Positions 34,187-41,699 of a stretch of DNA of 64,000 nucleotides are shown here, in pieces (positions within the stretch are counted from its first letter, which is position 1; every line of letters starts with the position of its first letter). This DNA is from Nocardia spumae (lineage in GTDB: Bacteria; Actinomycetota; Actinomycetes; Mycobacteriales; Mycobacteriaceae), in the NCBI RefSeq assembly GCF_020733635.1, contig NZ_JAJFZL010000001.1:2170001-2234000 (forward strand), written 5' to 3'. The position numbers and the translations under genes are program-made. The notes under the pieces were generated by a model. The model ran no database searches and was not told the origin of the DNA. It worked only from the letters and a program-made list of their open reading frames with translations.

Positions 34187-36097
34187 GTGGCAGGTCGACT
34201 TCCGGATCGCGATATCGCGGCAATACGTGAACGCGTACGCATCGAGGATGTCGTCGGTGAATATGTATCGCTCAAACGTGCCGGGGCCGATTCGCTGAAG
34301 GGGCTGTGCCCGTTCCACGACGAGAAGTCGCCGTCGTTCCACGTGCGGCCCAATCACAGCCATTTCCACTGCTTCGGCTGCGGTGAGAGCGGTGACGTCT
34401 TCGCCTTCCTGCAGAAGATCGAACATGTCGGCTTCGTCGAGGCGGTCGAGCAGCTGGCCGACCGGATCGGCTACAAGATCAACTACGAGGGTGGCGGCAC
34501 CTCGGTGCAGCGCGACCGCGGGACCCGCGCCCGGCTGGTCGCCGCCAATGCCGCCGCGCACGAGTTCTACCAGGCGCAGCTGCGCGATCCGGCCGCCGAG
34601 ACCGCGCGCAAGTACCTCACCGACCGCAATTTCGACGGCAACGCCGCCAAGCAGTTCGGCTGCGGCTACGCCCCGGCGGGCTGGGACACCCTGACGAAAT
34701 ACCTGATGCGCAAGGGTTTCGACATCAAGGAACTGGAGGCGGCGGGGCTGTCCAAGCCCGGCCGGCACGGTCCGATGGATCGCTTCCACCGCCGGCTGCT
34801 GTGGCCGATCCGGAATCTGAGCGGTGATGTCATCGGCTTCGGGGCGCGCCGGCTGTTCGACGACGATCAGATGACGGCGAAATACATCAACACACCGGAA
34901 ACGGTGCTGTACAAGAAGTCTCAGGTGCTGTTCGGGCTCGATCTCGCCAAGCGCGAGATCGCCAAGAGCCACCAGGCGGTGGTCGTGGAGGGCTACACCG
35001 ATGTGATGGCGATGCATCTGTCGGGTGTCACGACCGCCGTCGCCGCCTGTGGCACCGCCTTCGGCGACGAACATCTGTCGATGCTGCGCCGGCTGCTGAT
35101 GGACGACAATTTCTGGCGCGGTGAGATCATCTACACCTTCGACGGTGACGCCGCGGGCCAGGCCGCGGCGTTGAAGGCGTTCTCCGGCGATCAGAAACTG
35201 GCTGGTCAGACCTATATCGCCGTCGCACCCGACGGGCAGGATCCGTGCGAATTGCGGCAGCGTTCCGGCGACGGAGCGGTCCGCGACCTGGTCGCGCGCC
35301 GAGTCCCGCTGTACGAGTTCGTCATTCGCGGTCTCCTCGCCGACCACAACCTCGACACCCCCGAGGGCCAGGTGGAGGCGCTGCGGCGCGCGGTCCCGGT
35401 GGTGGCGCAGATCAAGGACAACGCGCTGCGCAAGGCGTATGCGACGAAGCTGGCCGGGTGGGTCGGCTGGGACGATATCCAGCTCGTGGTGCGCCGGGTC
35501 GGTGACCAGGCCCGCCGCGGCAAGGGCGGACAGGGCGTTCCGGCGCGCGAGGCCGCCGAGACCAAGATGTCCGAGTCGGCCGCGTCCCGCCCCAATCCGG
35601 GTGATCCGGTGCTGCTGCCGCAACGTCAGGTGCTGGCCGCCGCCCTGCAGTATCCGGCGACGGCAGGCCCGCTGTTCGACAGCCTCGAATCGGAAGCCTT
35701 CACACATCCCGCGTACGCGGCCGTGCGTGGCGCGCTGGCCGCCGCCGGTGGAACCGCGGCGGGATTGGGTGGCGCCGAATGGGTTTCGCGGGTCGCCGAC
35801 AACACGGACGATCTGATGCTGCGCGCCCTGGTCTCGGAACTGGCCGCCGAACCGCTGCCGGTGAAGTCGATGGACGGCATTCCCCGGTTCATCTCCGGTG
35901 TCCTGGCCCGGGTCCAGGAGGCGTGGGTCGGGCGCCAGGTCGCGGAGTTGAAGTCCAAACTGCAGCGGGTGTCCTCGACCGAACAGCCCGACGCCTATAT
36001 GGCACTGTTCGGCGATCTGGTCGCCCTCGAGCAATACCGCAAGAGCCTGCTGACTCAGGCCATGGGCAACTCGGATGATTTCTCCCCCGTCCAGTAG
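34187..36097 (+). CDS. dnaG: DNA primase
   Basis: Synthesises RNA primers at the replication fork together with the replicative helicase. The 636-residue protein has the CHC2 zinc domain (CPFHDEKSPSF, CFGCGESGD; about 42-68), the RNA polymerase core with the Toprim motifs VVVEGYTDVMAMH and FDGDAAGQAA, and a C-terminal helicase-binding domain (about 470-630). GTG 34187 follows TAGACT by 8 nt. It is followed after 11 bp by a hydrolase gene in the same direction. Confidence 0.97.
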   Translation: MAGRLPDRDIAAIRERVRIEDVVGEYVSLKRAGADSLKGLCPFHDEKSPSFHVRPNHSHFHCFGCGESGDVFAFLQKIEHVGFVEAVEQLADRIGYKINYEGGGTSVQRDRGTRARLVAANAAAHEFYQAQLRDPAAETARKYLTDRNFDGNAAKQFGCGYAPAGWDTLTKYLMRKGFDIKELEAAGLSKPGRHGPMDRFHRRLLWPIRNLSGDVIGFGARRLFDDDQMTAKYINTPETVLYKKSQVLFGLDLAKREIAKSHQAVVVEGYTDVMAMHLSGVTTAVAACGTAFGDEHLSMLRRLLMDDNFWRGEIIYTFDGDAAGQAAALKAFSGDQKLAGQTYIAVAPDGQDPCELRQRSGDGAVRDLVARRVPLYEFVIRGLLADHNLDTPEGQVEALRRAVPVVAQIKDNALRKAYATKLAGWVGWDDIQLVVRRVGDQARRGKGGQGVPAREAAETKMSESAASRPNPGDPVLLPQRQVLAAALQYPATAGPLFDSLESEAFTHPAYAAVRGALAAAGGTAAGLGGAEWVSRVADNTDDLMLRALVSELAAEPLPVKSMDGIPRFISGVLARVQEAWVGRQVAELKSKLQRVSSTEQPDAYMALFGDLVALEQYRKSLLTQAMGNSDDFSPVQ

Positions 36098-36108
36098 TTC
36101 CACCTGGA

Positions 36109-36900
36109 ATGAGATCGACGTCTTTCGAACGAGCGGGTACCCGACTCACGGCCGAGATCCGGGACGGTGACGGTCCGCCGCTGGTGATCGTGCCCGGAGT
36201 GATGTCCGATGCCGCGACCTGGCGGCCGGTGGCCGACTCGATCGCCCTGAGCGCCCCGGTGGTGACGATCAATCGGCGCGGCCGCGCACCGAGCGGACCG
36301 CTGGGCGATGACTACACCGTCCGCACCGAGATCGATGATCTCCATCACGTCCTCGACGCGCTCGGCCCCGGCACGGCGCTGTTCGGCTGGAGCTACGGGG
36401 GACTGATCGCCCTGGAGGCGGCGTGCGAGCGGACCGATCTGAGCTCCCTGACGCTCTACGAACCGGTGTCGGCGCCGTTCGCCCCCGAGGCGATTCCGGC
36501 GTTGCGGGCCGCGGTCGACCGGGGTGATCTGGATGCCGCGGTGCGACTGGTGAACACCGACGTGTCGGGTTTCTCCGTGGAATATGTTGCGGCGCTTCGC
36601 CGGTCGCCCGTGTGGGACGTGCTGCGCCCGCTGGCGGCGTCGCTGGCGCGCGAACTGGCCGCGATCAACGAGTATCGAGTGACATCGCGCCGATATCGAG
36701 AATTGGACCTACCGGTGACCCTGTTGCTCGGCGAGCTGAACCGGGGTGGCGCACCGTACGGCACGGCCTTCGATCGGATCGCCGCGGCGCTGCCGCGGGC
36801 GCGGGTGGAACTGCTGCGCGATCAGGGCCACCTCGCCCATGCCCAAGCGCCCGAACAGCTGGGGAGGCGTATCACGGAGGTGGTATCCGCCACCCGGTGA
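36109..36900 (+). CDS. Alpha/beta hydrolase
   Basis: A 263-residue alpha/beta-hydrolase-fold enzyme. The oxyanion region is VIVPGVMSDAATW, the nucleophile elbow is GWSYGG (Ser about 95), and the catalytic His is in QGHLAHAQAPEQLG near the C-terminus. The acid residue is probably Glu or Asp in the LLLGELNRGG region. The substrate is unknown: an esterase, lactonase or haloperoxidase-like enzyme are all possible. It starts 11 bp after dnaG and may be co-transcribed; it is convergent with the next small gene. Confidence 0.88.
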   Translation: MRSTSFERAGTRLTAEIRDGDGPPLVIVPGVMSDAATWRPVADSIALSAPVVTINRRGRAPSGPLGDDYTVRTEIDDLHHVLDALGPGTALFGWSYGGLIALEAACERTDLSSLTLYEPVSAPFAPEAIPALRAAVDRGDLDAAVRLVNTDVSGFSVEYVAALRRSPVWDVLRPLAASLARELAAINEYRVTSRRYRELDLPVTLLLGELNRGGAPYGTAFDRIAAALPRARVELLRDQGHLAHAQAPEQLGRRITEVVSATR

Positions 36901-36960
36901 GCGGAGGTCCGGGATTCGCCTCACCGGGCCGAGTGCCCGGCCCGGTGACGCTGCCGAGGA

Positions 36961-37206
36961 TCAGCGGCGAAGCTGGTCCTGTGGCACCAGGACCGTAGTG
37001 CGTTCGTCGAGCGGTTCCATGGGTTCGAGCTTGGGCTGGGTATTGAGGCGGTCCGACAGTCTCTGGCGGCTGGCCTGCACCAGCTTGCGGGTGACCGGGC
37101 TCGCGGCGACAGCGCGGGTGGTCTTGCTGATCTGCTCGTAGCGCGCCCGCCCCGCTTTGGCCCCCAGCACATAACCGGCTGCGACGCCGATGATCAACCG
37201 CAGCAT
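36961..37206 (-). CDS. Small membrane-associated protein next to dnaG (Rv2342-like)
   Basis: An 81-residue protein in the position of Rv2342 beside dnaG. It opens with a short hydrophobic segment rich in Gly (MLRLIIGVAAGYVLGAKAGR), resembling YtxH-type single-pass proteins, then a basic helix (ARYEQISKTTRAVAASPVTRKLVQ) and a tail LDERTTVLVPQDQL. ATG 37206 has GGAGGAG about 9 nt upstream; the frame is open to 37431, and ATG 37245 is an alternative start. Function unknown. Convergent with the hydrolase gene and next to tRNA-Asn. Confidence 0.8.
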   Translation of the reverse strand: MLRLIIGVAAGYVLGAKAGRARYEQISKTTRAVAASPVTRKLVQASRQRLSDRLNTQPKLEPMEPLDERTTVLVPQDQLRR

Positions 37207-37526
37207 TCTTTCGGGCTCCTCCCAGTAGCTGTCCGCGTCGTACATCCTGCCCGACGCCGACTCGAGCTGTCGATCCGGCACCACCTTTCCAGACCCCACC
37301 GACAAATTCCGGTCCTTTCCGGGCCGGCTCCCGAATTCCACAGCCGCGCATCCGTTTCGGTCATCGTCCGACGTTCGGGATCCGTGTGCGGCCGTCCGCG
37401 CGGCCGTCTTCCCCGGGCCACCGCCACCCATCGCATTCGTGCAGGTCCGGGCCCGATTTGGGGACCGGACCGGACATACGCTAAAGTTTCCTCTCGGTCG
37501 GCCCGCAAGGGTTCGGCCGAGAGTGA

Positions 37527-37599
37527 TCCCCTATAGCTCAATTGGCAGAGCAGCCGACTGTTAATCGGCAGGTTTCTGGTTCGAGTCCAGATGGGGGAG
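37527..37599 (+). tRNA. tRNA-Asn (anticodon GTT)
   Basis: 73-nt cloverleaf. Acceptor stem TCCCCTA/TGGGGGA (one T-G pair) with discriminator G, D arm TAGCTCAATTGGCAGAGCAG, anticodon stem GCCGA/TCGGC with loop CTGTTAA giving anticodon GTT at positions 34-36, and T arm TCTGG-TTCGAGT-CCAGA. CCA is not fully encoded (GCA follows). It marks the end of the core block shared with mycobacteria. A strong terminator follows. Confidence 0.98.
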
Positions 37600-37606
37600 C
37601 AATAGT

Positions 37607-37646
37607 AAGCCCTCTACCAGCGCAGGCCGGTAGGGGGCTTATTTCG
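37607..37646 (+). terminator. Terminator after tRNA-Asn
   Basis: AAGCCCTCTACC and GGTAGGGGGCTT pair as a 12-bp stem (one T-G pair) with a 10-nt loop, followed by ATTTCG. It starts 8 nt after the tRNA and is the likely terminator of its transcript. Confidence 0.85.
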
Positions 37647-37649
37647 TGT

Positions 37650-38213
37650 TCCGGTGTCGCGGGTGGATGCGGTCGGATCTGCCGGGGGCCGGGGCCTCGT
37701 GAGGGGGCGTGTCAGGCCTGCCGCGAGCCGAGTGGGGGTCTGCGAGTCCGCCCTGCTCGGTGTGAGACGGTGCACTCATCCGGCTCGGGGGAGCGTCGTC
37801 GCGCGGGCCCTCGGCCGGGCCGACCGATGATCGAGTGACCGCGCGACGCGTGGTCGACGACCGTCGCGACCGCGGGGCGCACGCGACCGCGCCGGACCGC
37901 GGGGCGACCGCCGATCCTCAACCGGGACTTGCAGGTTCAACCACATCACCGGTCGCCGCCGCTGTCGGCGCCGCCGGGCGGGCGCATCGGCCGGACTATT
38001 TTCACGTAAATTGTTGCTGGATAATCGGATACGAGGGTGGTCCCGATCCGGACATCGCGGCGGCGCGGTCGGCTCGATTCCGTTGTGGCCGAACGCATTG
38101 CCGCGAGCCACCGGCCGGCGAATCGTTCGAGAACCCCCGGAAGACAATTGTCACGGCGTAAAGGTCGAGGTAGCGGGGGTTTGGCGGGAGGTGGCAACGG
38201 GTATCCGGGGCGA
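37650..38213. other. Gap without a convincing gene
   Basis: About 560 bp. Several open frames exist on both strands but all are Arg/Pro-rich and lack ribosome-binding sites and protein-like composition. An AT-rich patch at 37995-38035 (TTTTCA, 15 bp, GATAAT) could be a promoter. No structured RNA or repeat was seen. Confidence 0.5.
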
Positions 38214-38648
38214 GTGCGCGCCCGTGACGTCGAGGTAGGCAACACCTATACGGTGCTGGTGCCTTTCCGGCTACCGGCCGGCCGCTACCCCGATCGCGAC
38301 CGGCTGGGCAGTTCGATGTGGATCGCGAGCTTCCTCACCGGCGCCCGTTTCCGGCTCACCGTCACCTCGGTGGATGTCTCCGCCGTACCCGCGAGCGTCG
38401 AAGGTGTGCGGATCGTCGAACGTTCGCGCACCGAGGTGGCGCTCACCGGTGAGCAGATCGCCGCGCTCGGACTGCCGGCGGACAACGGGTATCGCGTGGT
38501 CGGCACGGTGATCGACGCCGACGGCCGGCTCATCCATCTCCCCGATGTGGAGCCCATGCGGGTACCCGCGCGCTGGCTGCGCCACCTCGACGATCCGCTG
38601 CTGGAGGCGCGCGCGGATCGCGACGCGGACCATTTCCCGTTCATGTGA
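38214..38648 (+). CDS. Hypothetical protein (144 aa)
   Basis: A 144-residue soluble protein starting MRARDVEVGNTYTVLVPFRLPAGRYP at GTG 38214; the frame is open further upstream but there the composition is Arg-rich and not protein-like. The rest alternates strands and turns (RFRLTVTSVDVSAVP, VEGVRIVERSRTEVALTGEQIAALGLPADNGYRVVGTVIDADG) and ends DADHFPFM. It could be a small beta-barrel or binding protein. No signal peptide or catalytic motif is visible. Family not recognised. It lies at the start of the accessory region, 104 bp from the first P450 gene, convergent with it. Confidence 0.65.
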   Translation: MRARDVEVGNTYTVLVPFRLPAGRYPDRDRLGSSMWIASFLTGARFRLTVTSVDVSAVPASVEGVRIVERSRTEVALTGEQIAALGLPADNGYRVVGTVIDADGRLIHLPDVEPMRVPARWLRHLDDPLLEARADRDADHFPFM

Positions 38649-38752
38649 TCGACGAAATACCCTGCGGTGATACAAGATTCGACACCGGCGCCGGGGTTGC
38701 CCAGCGGCCCCCGCCCGGTGGGTGACCGGTCGGGAGCGCGGGGCGGTCCGGA

Positions 38753-40039
38753 TTACATCACCGGCAGCGGCGGGGACGGCGGGAAGACCACCGGCATGGA
38801 GGTGAGGGCGCGGTGGAACGGGCCGGGGCGCCACACGAGCTGGTTCGGCGCCGCCGCCAGCTGGAGTTCCGGCAGGGCGTCGAAGAGCTGGTCGATGGCG
38901 TTCTGAACAGTCAGATAGGCCACCGATTTCGCGGGGCAGGCGTGCGGGCCGGTGCTCCACGCCAGATGTGAGCGGTTGCCGATACTGCTCGCACCGCCCT
39001 CACCGCGGATCCGGGGATCGTTGTTGCAGGCCGCGAGGCTGATGAGAACCGGCTGATCGGCCGGCAACCACACGTTGTCGATCATGATCGGCTGGCGCGG
39101 ATACGTGGTGCAGAAGTTCGCCATCGGCGGGTCGTCGAACAGGATCTCGTCCAGCGCGTCGGTGGTCGAGAGATTACGTCCGTAGATGTCGCCGAACCGG
39201 AACCGCTCATCGGTGAAGATCAGCAGCAGCGCATTGGTGATGAGATTGCGCTGTGCCTCGAAACCGGCCCCGTAGAAGCTCATCAGCTGGGCGAACACCT
39301 CGATATCGTTGAGGCCGTTCGGATGATGAGCCAGATGTGAGGTCACATCGTCGCCCGGCTGTTCGCGTTTGAGCGCGATCAGCTCCATGAGAGCTTCCTT
39401 GAGCATCTCCATGCCCTGGGCGCCCTTGACGGTGTCGAAGCGGGCCGCCATGCCGGTGGCGACCCGGGTGCCGATGGCGGTGGGGCAGCCCACCATCTGA
39501 TTGAGCACCTGGAGCACCAGCGGGAACGAGTACTGCATCACCAGATCGGCGGAGCCGTGCTCGCTGAACGCGTTGATCAGCGGGATGGCGATCTTCTCGA
39601 CGGTCGCGGGGATGCTGTGCAGGTCGATGGCGTCGATCGCGACCACGGACGGATCGCGGTAGCGAGCGTGGGTGGCGCCGGTGTTGTAGCGCGCGGCCGG
39701 GTACCACTCCATCATGGGGCGCACCGGCGAATCCTCGGGGATGGACTTCTGCCAGGTGCGCGGATCGGACGGGAAGTGGTCGGGGTCGTTGAGGATGCGG
39801 ACCGCGACGGCGTAATCGATGACCAGGGTGGCGGGCACGCCCGGTGCCAGTTCGACCGGGACCAGGGCGGGGTGCTGCTCGCGCATCTCGCGGTACGCGC
39901 GATGGGGATCGGCGACGAAGTCGGGCGTATGCAGCGAAAACCGGTCGGTGACGACATCGAACGGGGAGGCGTGCTGGACGGGGCATATCCCGGTCGCCGT
40001 GGTGTAGGGCCCGGGGGCCGGTGAGGGTGGTGTGGTCAA
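38753..40039 (-). CDS. Cytochrome P450, CYP157-like, lacking ExxR (paralogue 1)
   Basis: A 428-residue P450 of the actinobacterial conservon-type (CYP156/157-like) group. The heme-ligand loop reads WSTGPHACPA with Cys368. The normally invariant K-helix ExxR reads EILF (298-301), so the Arg is missing, and the I-helix AGxDT reads AGFEA (258-262), so the oxygen-activating Thr is missing. The region ANFCTTYPRQP and WLPADQPVLISLAACNNDP is typical of this subgroup. Start TTG 40039 has GGAG 8 nt upstream; longer frames to 40213 lack support. It is about 50% identical by eye in many blocks to the P450 at 46992. It has its own upstream region and belongs to the halogenase cluster. Confidence 0.9.
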   Translation of the reverse strand: MTTPPSPAPGPYTTATGICPVQHASPFDVVTDRFSLHTPDFVADPHRAYREMREQHPALVPVELAPGVPATLVIDYAVAVRILNDPDHFPSDPRTWQKSIPEDSPVRPMMEWYPAARYNTGATHARYRDPSVVAIDAIDLHSIPATVEKIAIPLINAFSEHGSADLVMQYSFPLVLQVLNQMVGCPTAIGTRVATGMAARFDTVKGAQGMEMLKEALMELIALKREQPGDDVTSHLAHHPNGLNDIEVFAQLMSFYGAGFEAQRNLITNALLLIFTDERFRFGDIYGRNLSTTDALDEILFDDPPMANFCTTYPRQPIMIDNVWLPADQPVLISLAACNNDPRIRGEGGASSIGNRSHLAWSTGPHACPAKSVAYLTVQNAIDQLFDALPELQLAAAPNQLVWRPGPFHRALTSMPVVFPPSPPLPVM

Positions 40040-40391
40040 AAGAGGTGACTCCAGACGATGGAACAGGAATTCGACGAGAGCTCGGGCGAGCGCGGCAGGA
40101 TGCAGCGATCGGATGCAAGCAACATAGCAGCGACGTCGCGGCCGGTGCTTGCGAACGTGGGAGTAGTACGCCTCGCCACGGGGGGGCGCCCGCCGCCGCG
40201 AGGCTCTCACCACGGGGTTCGGTCGTGCACGCGGATATGATTGCGTATCAGTCGATTCCGTCCGGATTATCCGAGGATCGCCGGTTCGTCACGGTCCGAC
40301 CGGTTGGTTCATCGTCTGCTCGTGCGTGGGCGGCGGCCTTGGAGCGTCGATATCGAAGCATGTAAAACATTGCCGTGCAACATATTGCGGC
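40040..40391. promoter_or_regulatory. Upstream region of first P450 gene
   Basis: 352 bp between the antiporter stop and the P450 start. It is AT-richer than its surroundings at 40235-40280 and 40345-40395, with the palindrome TCGATATCGA at 40348-40357. It probably holds the P450 promoter. No gene is seen. Confidence 0.45.
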
Positions 40392-41660
40392 CTAGACGGG
40401 TTGTCCGGGCGGACGGGCCGAATGTTCCTCGTCGGCCGCGGGTTCCGCGGCGGCCGCCGAATCCGTCGTGGAAGCGGTCTCGGCGGGGCCGCGGGACATG
40501 CCGAGCAACCGGAGCATCGGCGCGGTCGAGGCGGTGGTCACCAGCGCCATCACCACCAGGAGCGAGTACAGCTGGGTGCCGATGAGCCCGGTGGTCAGGC
40601 CGACGTTCAGAATCACCAGCTCGGTCAGGCCCCGGGTATTCAGCAGCGCCGCGACGGCGGCGGCCGGCCGGGAGTCCATCCCGGTCATGCGTCCGGCGGC
40701 GTAGACGCTGCAGACCTTGCCCACCACCGCCACGACGATGATGGCCACCAGTTCGCCGATCGCGGTCGAGTCCACCGAACCGAGGTCCACGGCCAGGCCC
40801 GCGACCACGAAGAAACCCGGCAGCAGCACGGCGCTGAGCACCCGGACACCGGATTCGACCACCTGCCGGCGCTCACGGGGAAAGATGACACCGAAGGCGA
40901 ACGCGCCGAAGATCAGATGCAGTCCTATCCATTCGGTGACCGCGGCCAGGCCCAGCGCACCGCCCACACCGACCACGATCATGGTCTGCTGGGTGCCGAT
41001 CGCCGAGATCCGTCCCAGGACCGGACGCAGGAACCACCACAGGAAAACCACCAGCGGGATCAGCAGCGCCAACCGCCACTGGCTGCCACCACCCGGGTGG
41101 GCGAGCGCCAGCACCACCGCGAGCACCGTCCACGCCATGATGTCCACCAGCGCCGCACAGGCCAGGCTGAGCTGTCCGATCTCCGTGCGAACCAGGTTGC
41201 GGTCGTGCAGAATCCGGGCCAGCACCGGGAAGGCCGTGACCGCCAGCGCACAGCCGACGAACAGGGCGAAATGCACCCGGTTGCCGGTCTCGTGGCGTAA
41301 CAGCACGGTGACCGCGACACCGCTGCCCAGGAGGAACGGAACCGCGTACGCCGCGAGGGAGACCGCGGGTATGGCGCGGCGGTTGCCGGCGAAGATTCCC
41401 CGATCGAGTTCCAGTCCGGCGACGAACATGAAGACGGCCACACCGATATTGGCCAGCAGATTCAGGTACGGGCGCCCGTCCTGCGGAAAGAGTGTGGAGG
41501 ACAGGTGCGGCCCGATGACGGTGGGCCCGGCCAGGATTCCGGCCGCGATCTCACCGATCACCGGAGGCTGACCGAATTTCTCCGACAGCCAGCCGAGCAC
41601 GTGCGCGGCGGCCATGATGAGGACCAGATCGAGCAGGATCATGACGGTCGGAACGTGCAC
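40392..41660 (-). CDS. Cation:proton antiporter (CPA2, KefB-like)
   Basis: A 422-residue membrane protein of the CPA2 monovalent cation:proton antiporter family, with about twelve hydrophobic segments. Landmarks are PPVIGEIAAGILAGPTVIG, the acidic ion-binding helix region GVAVFMFVAGLELD, and ALAVTAFPVLARIL. The C-terminal 40 residues are polar and Ala/Glu-rich; there is no TrkA-N domain, so it is the short form. GTG 41660 has GAGGAG upstream. It is the last gene of a three-gene run (halogenase, chorismate-lyase-like, antiporter; gaps 50 and 39 bp). An antiporter could protect against a protonophoric halogenated phenol; that role is inference. Confidence 0.9.
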   Translation of the reverse strand: MHVPTVMILLDLVLIMAAAHVLGWLSEKFGQPPVIGEIAAGILAGPTVIGPHLSSTLFPQDGRPYLNLLANIGVAVFMFVAGLELDRGIFAGNRRAIPAVSLAAYAVPFLLGSGVAVTVLLRHETGNRVHFALFVGCALAVTAFPVLARILHDRNLVRTEIGQLSLACAALVDIMAWTVLAVVLALAHPGGGSQWRLALLIPLVVFLWWFLRPVLGRISAIGTQQTMIVVGVGGALGLAAVTEWIGLHLIFGAFAFGVIFPRERRQVVESGVRVLSAVLLPGFFVVAGLAVDLGSVDSTAIGELVAIIVVAVVGKVCSVYAAGRMTGMDSRPAAAVAALLNTRGLTELVILNVGLTTGLIGTQLYSLLVVMALVTTASTAPMLRLLGMSRGPAETASTTDSAAAAEPAADEEHSARPPGQPV

Positions 41661-41699
41661 TGTTGTCTCCTCGGATATCGATGCGCCGTACGAGATCGC

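Noticed and set aside
34172..36103. 643-residue frame opposite dnaG
   Set aside because: It is the complement of the well-supported dnaG gene; composition is not protein-like.
37575..37599. Attachment-site copy of the tRNA-Asn 3' end elsewhere in the accessory region
   Set aside because: I found no second copy of the T-arm/acceptor sequence, including near 62.2 kb, and no integrase or transposase gene.
37776..38161. Two opposing frames of 108 and 123 residues after tRNA-Asn
   Set aside because: Arg/Pro-rich, no ribosome-binding site, no codon bias, no recognisable family.
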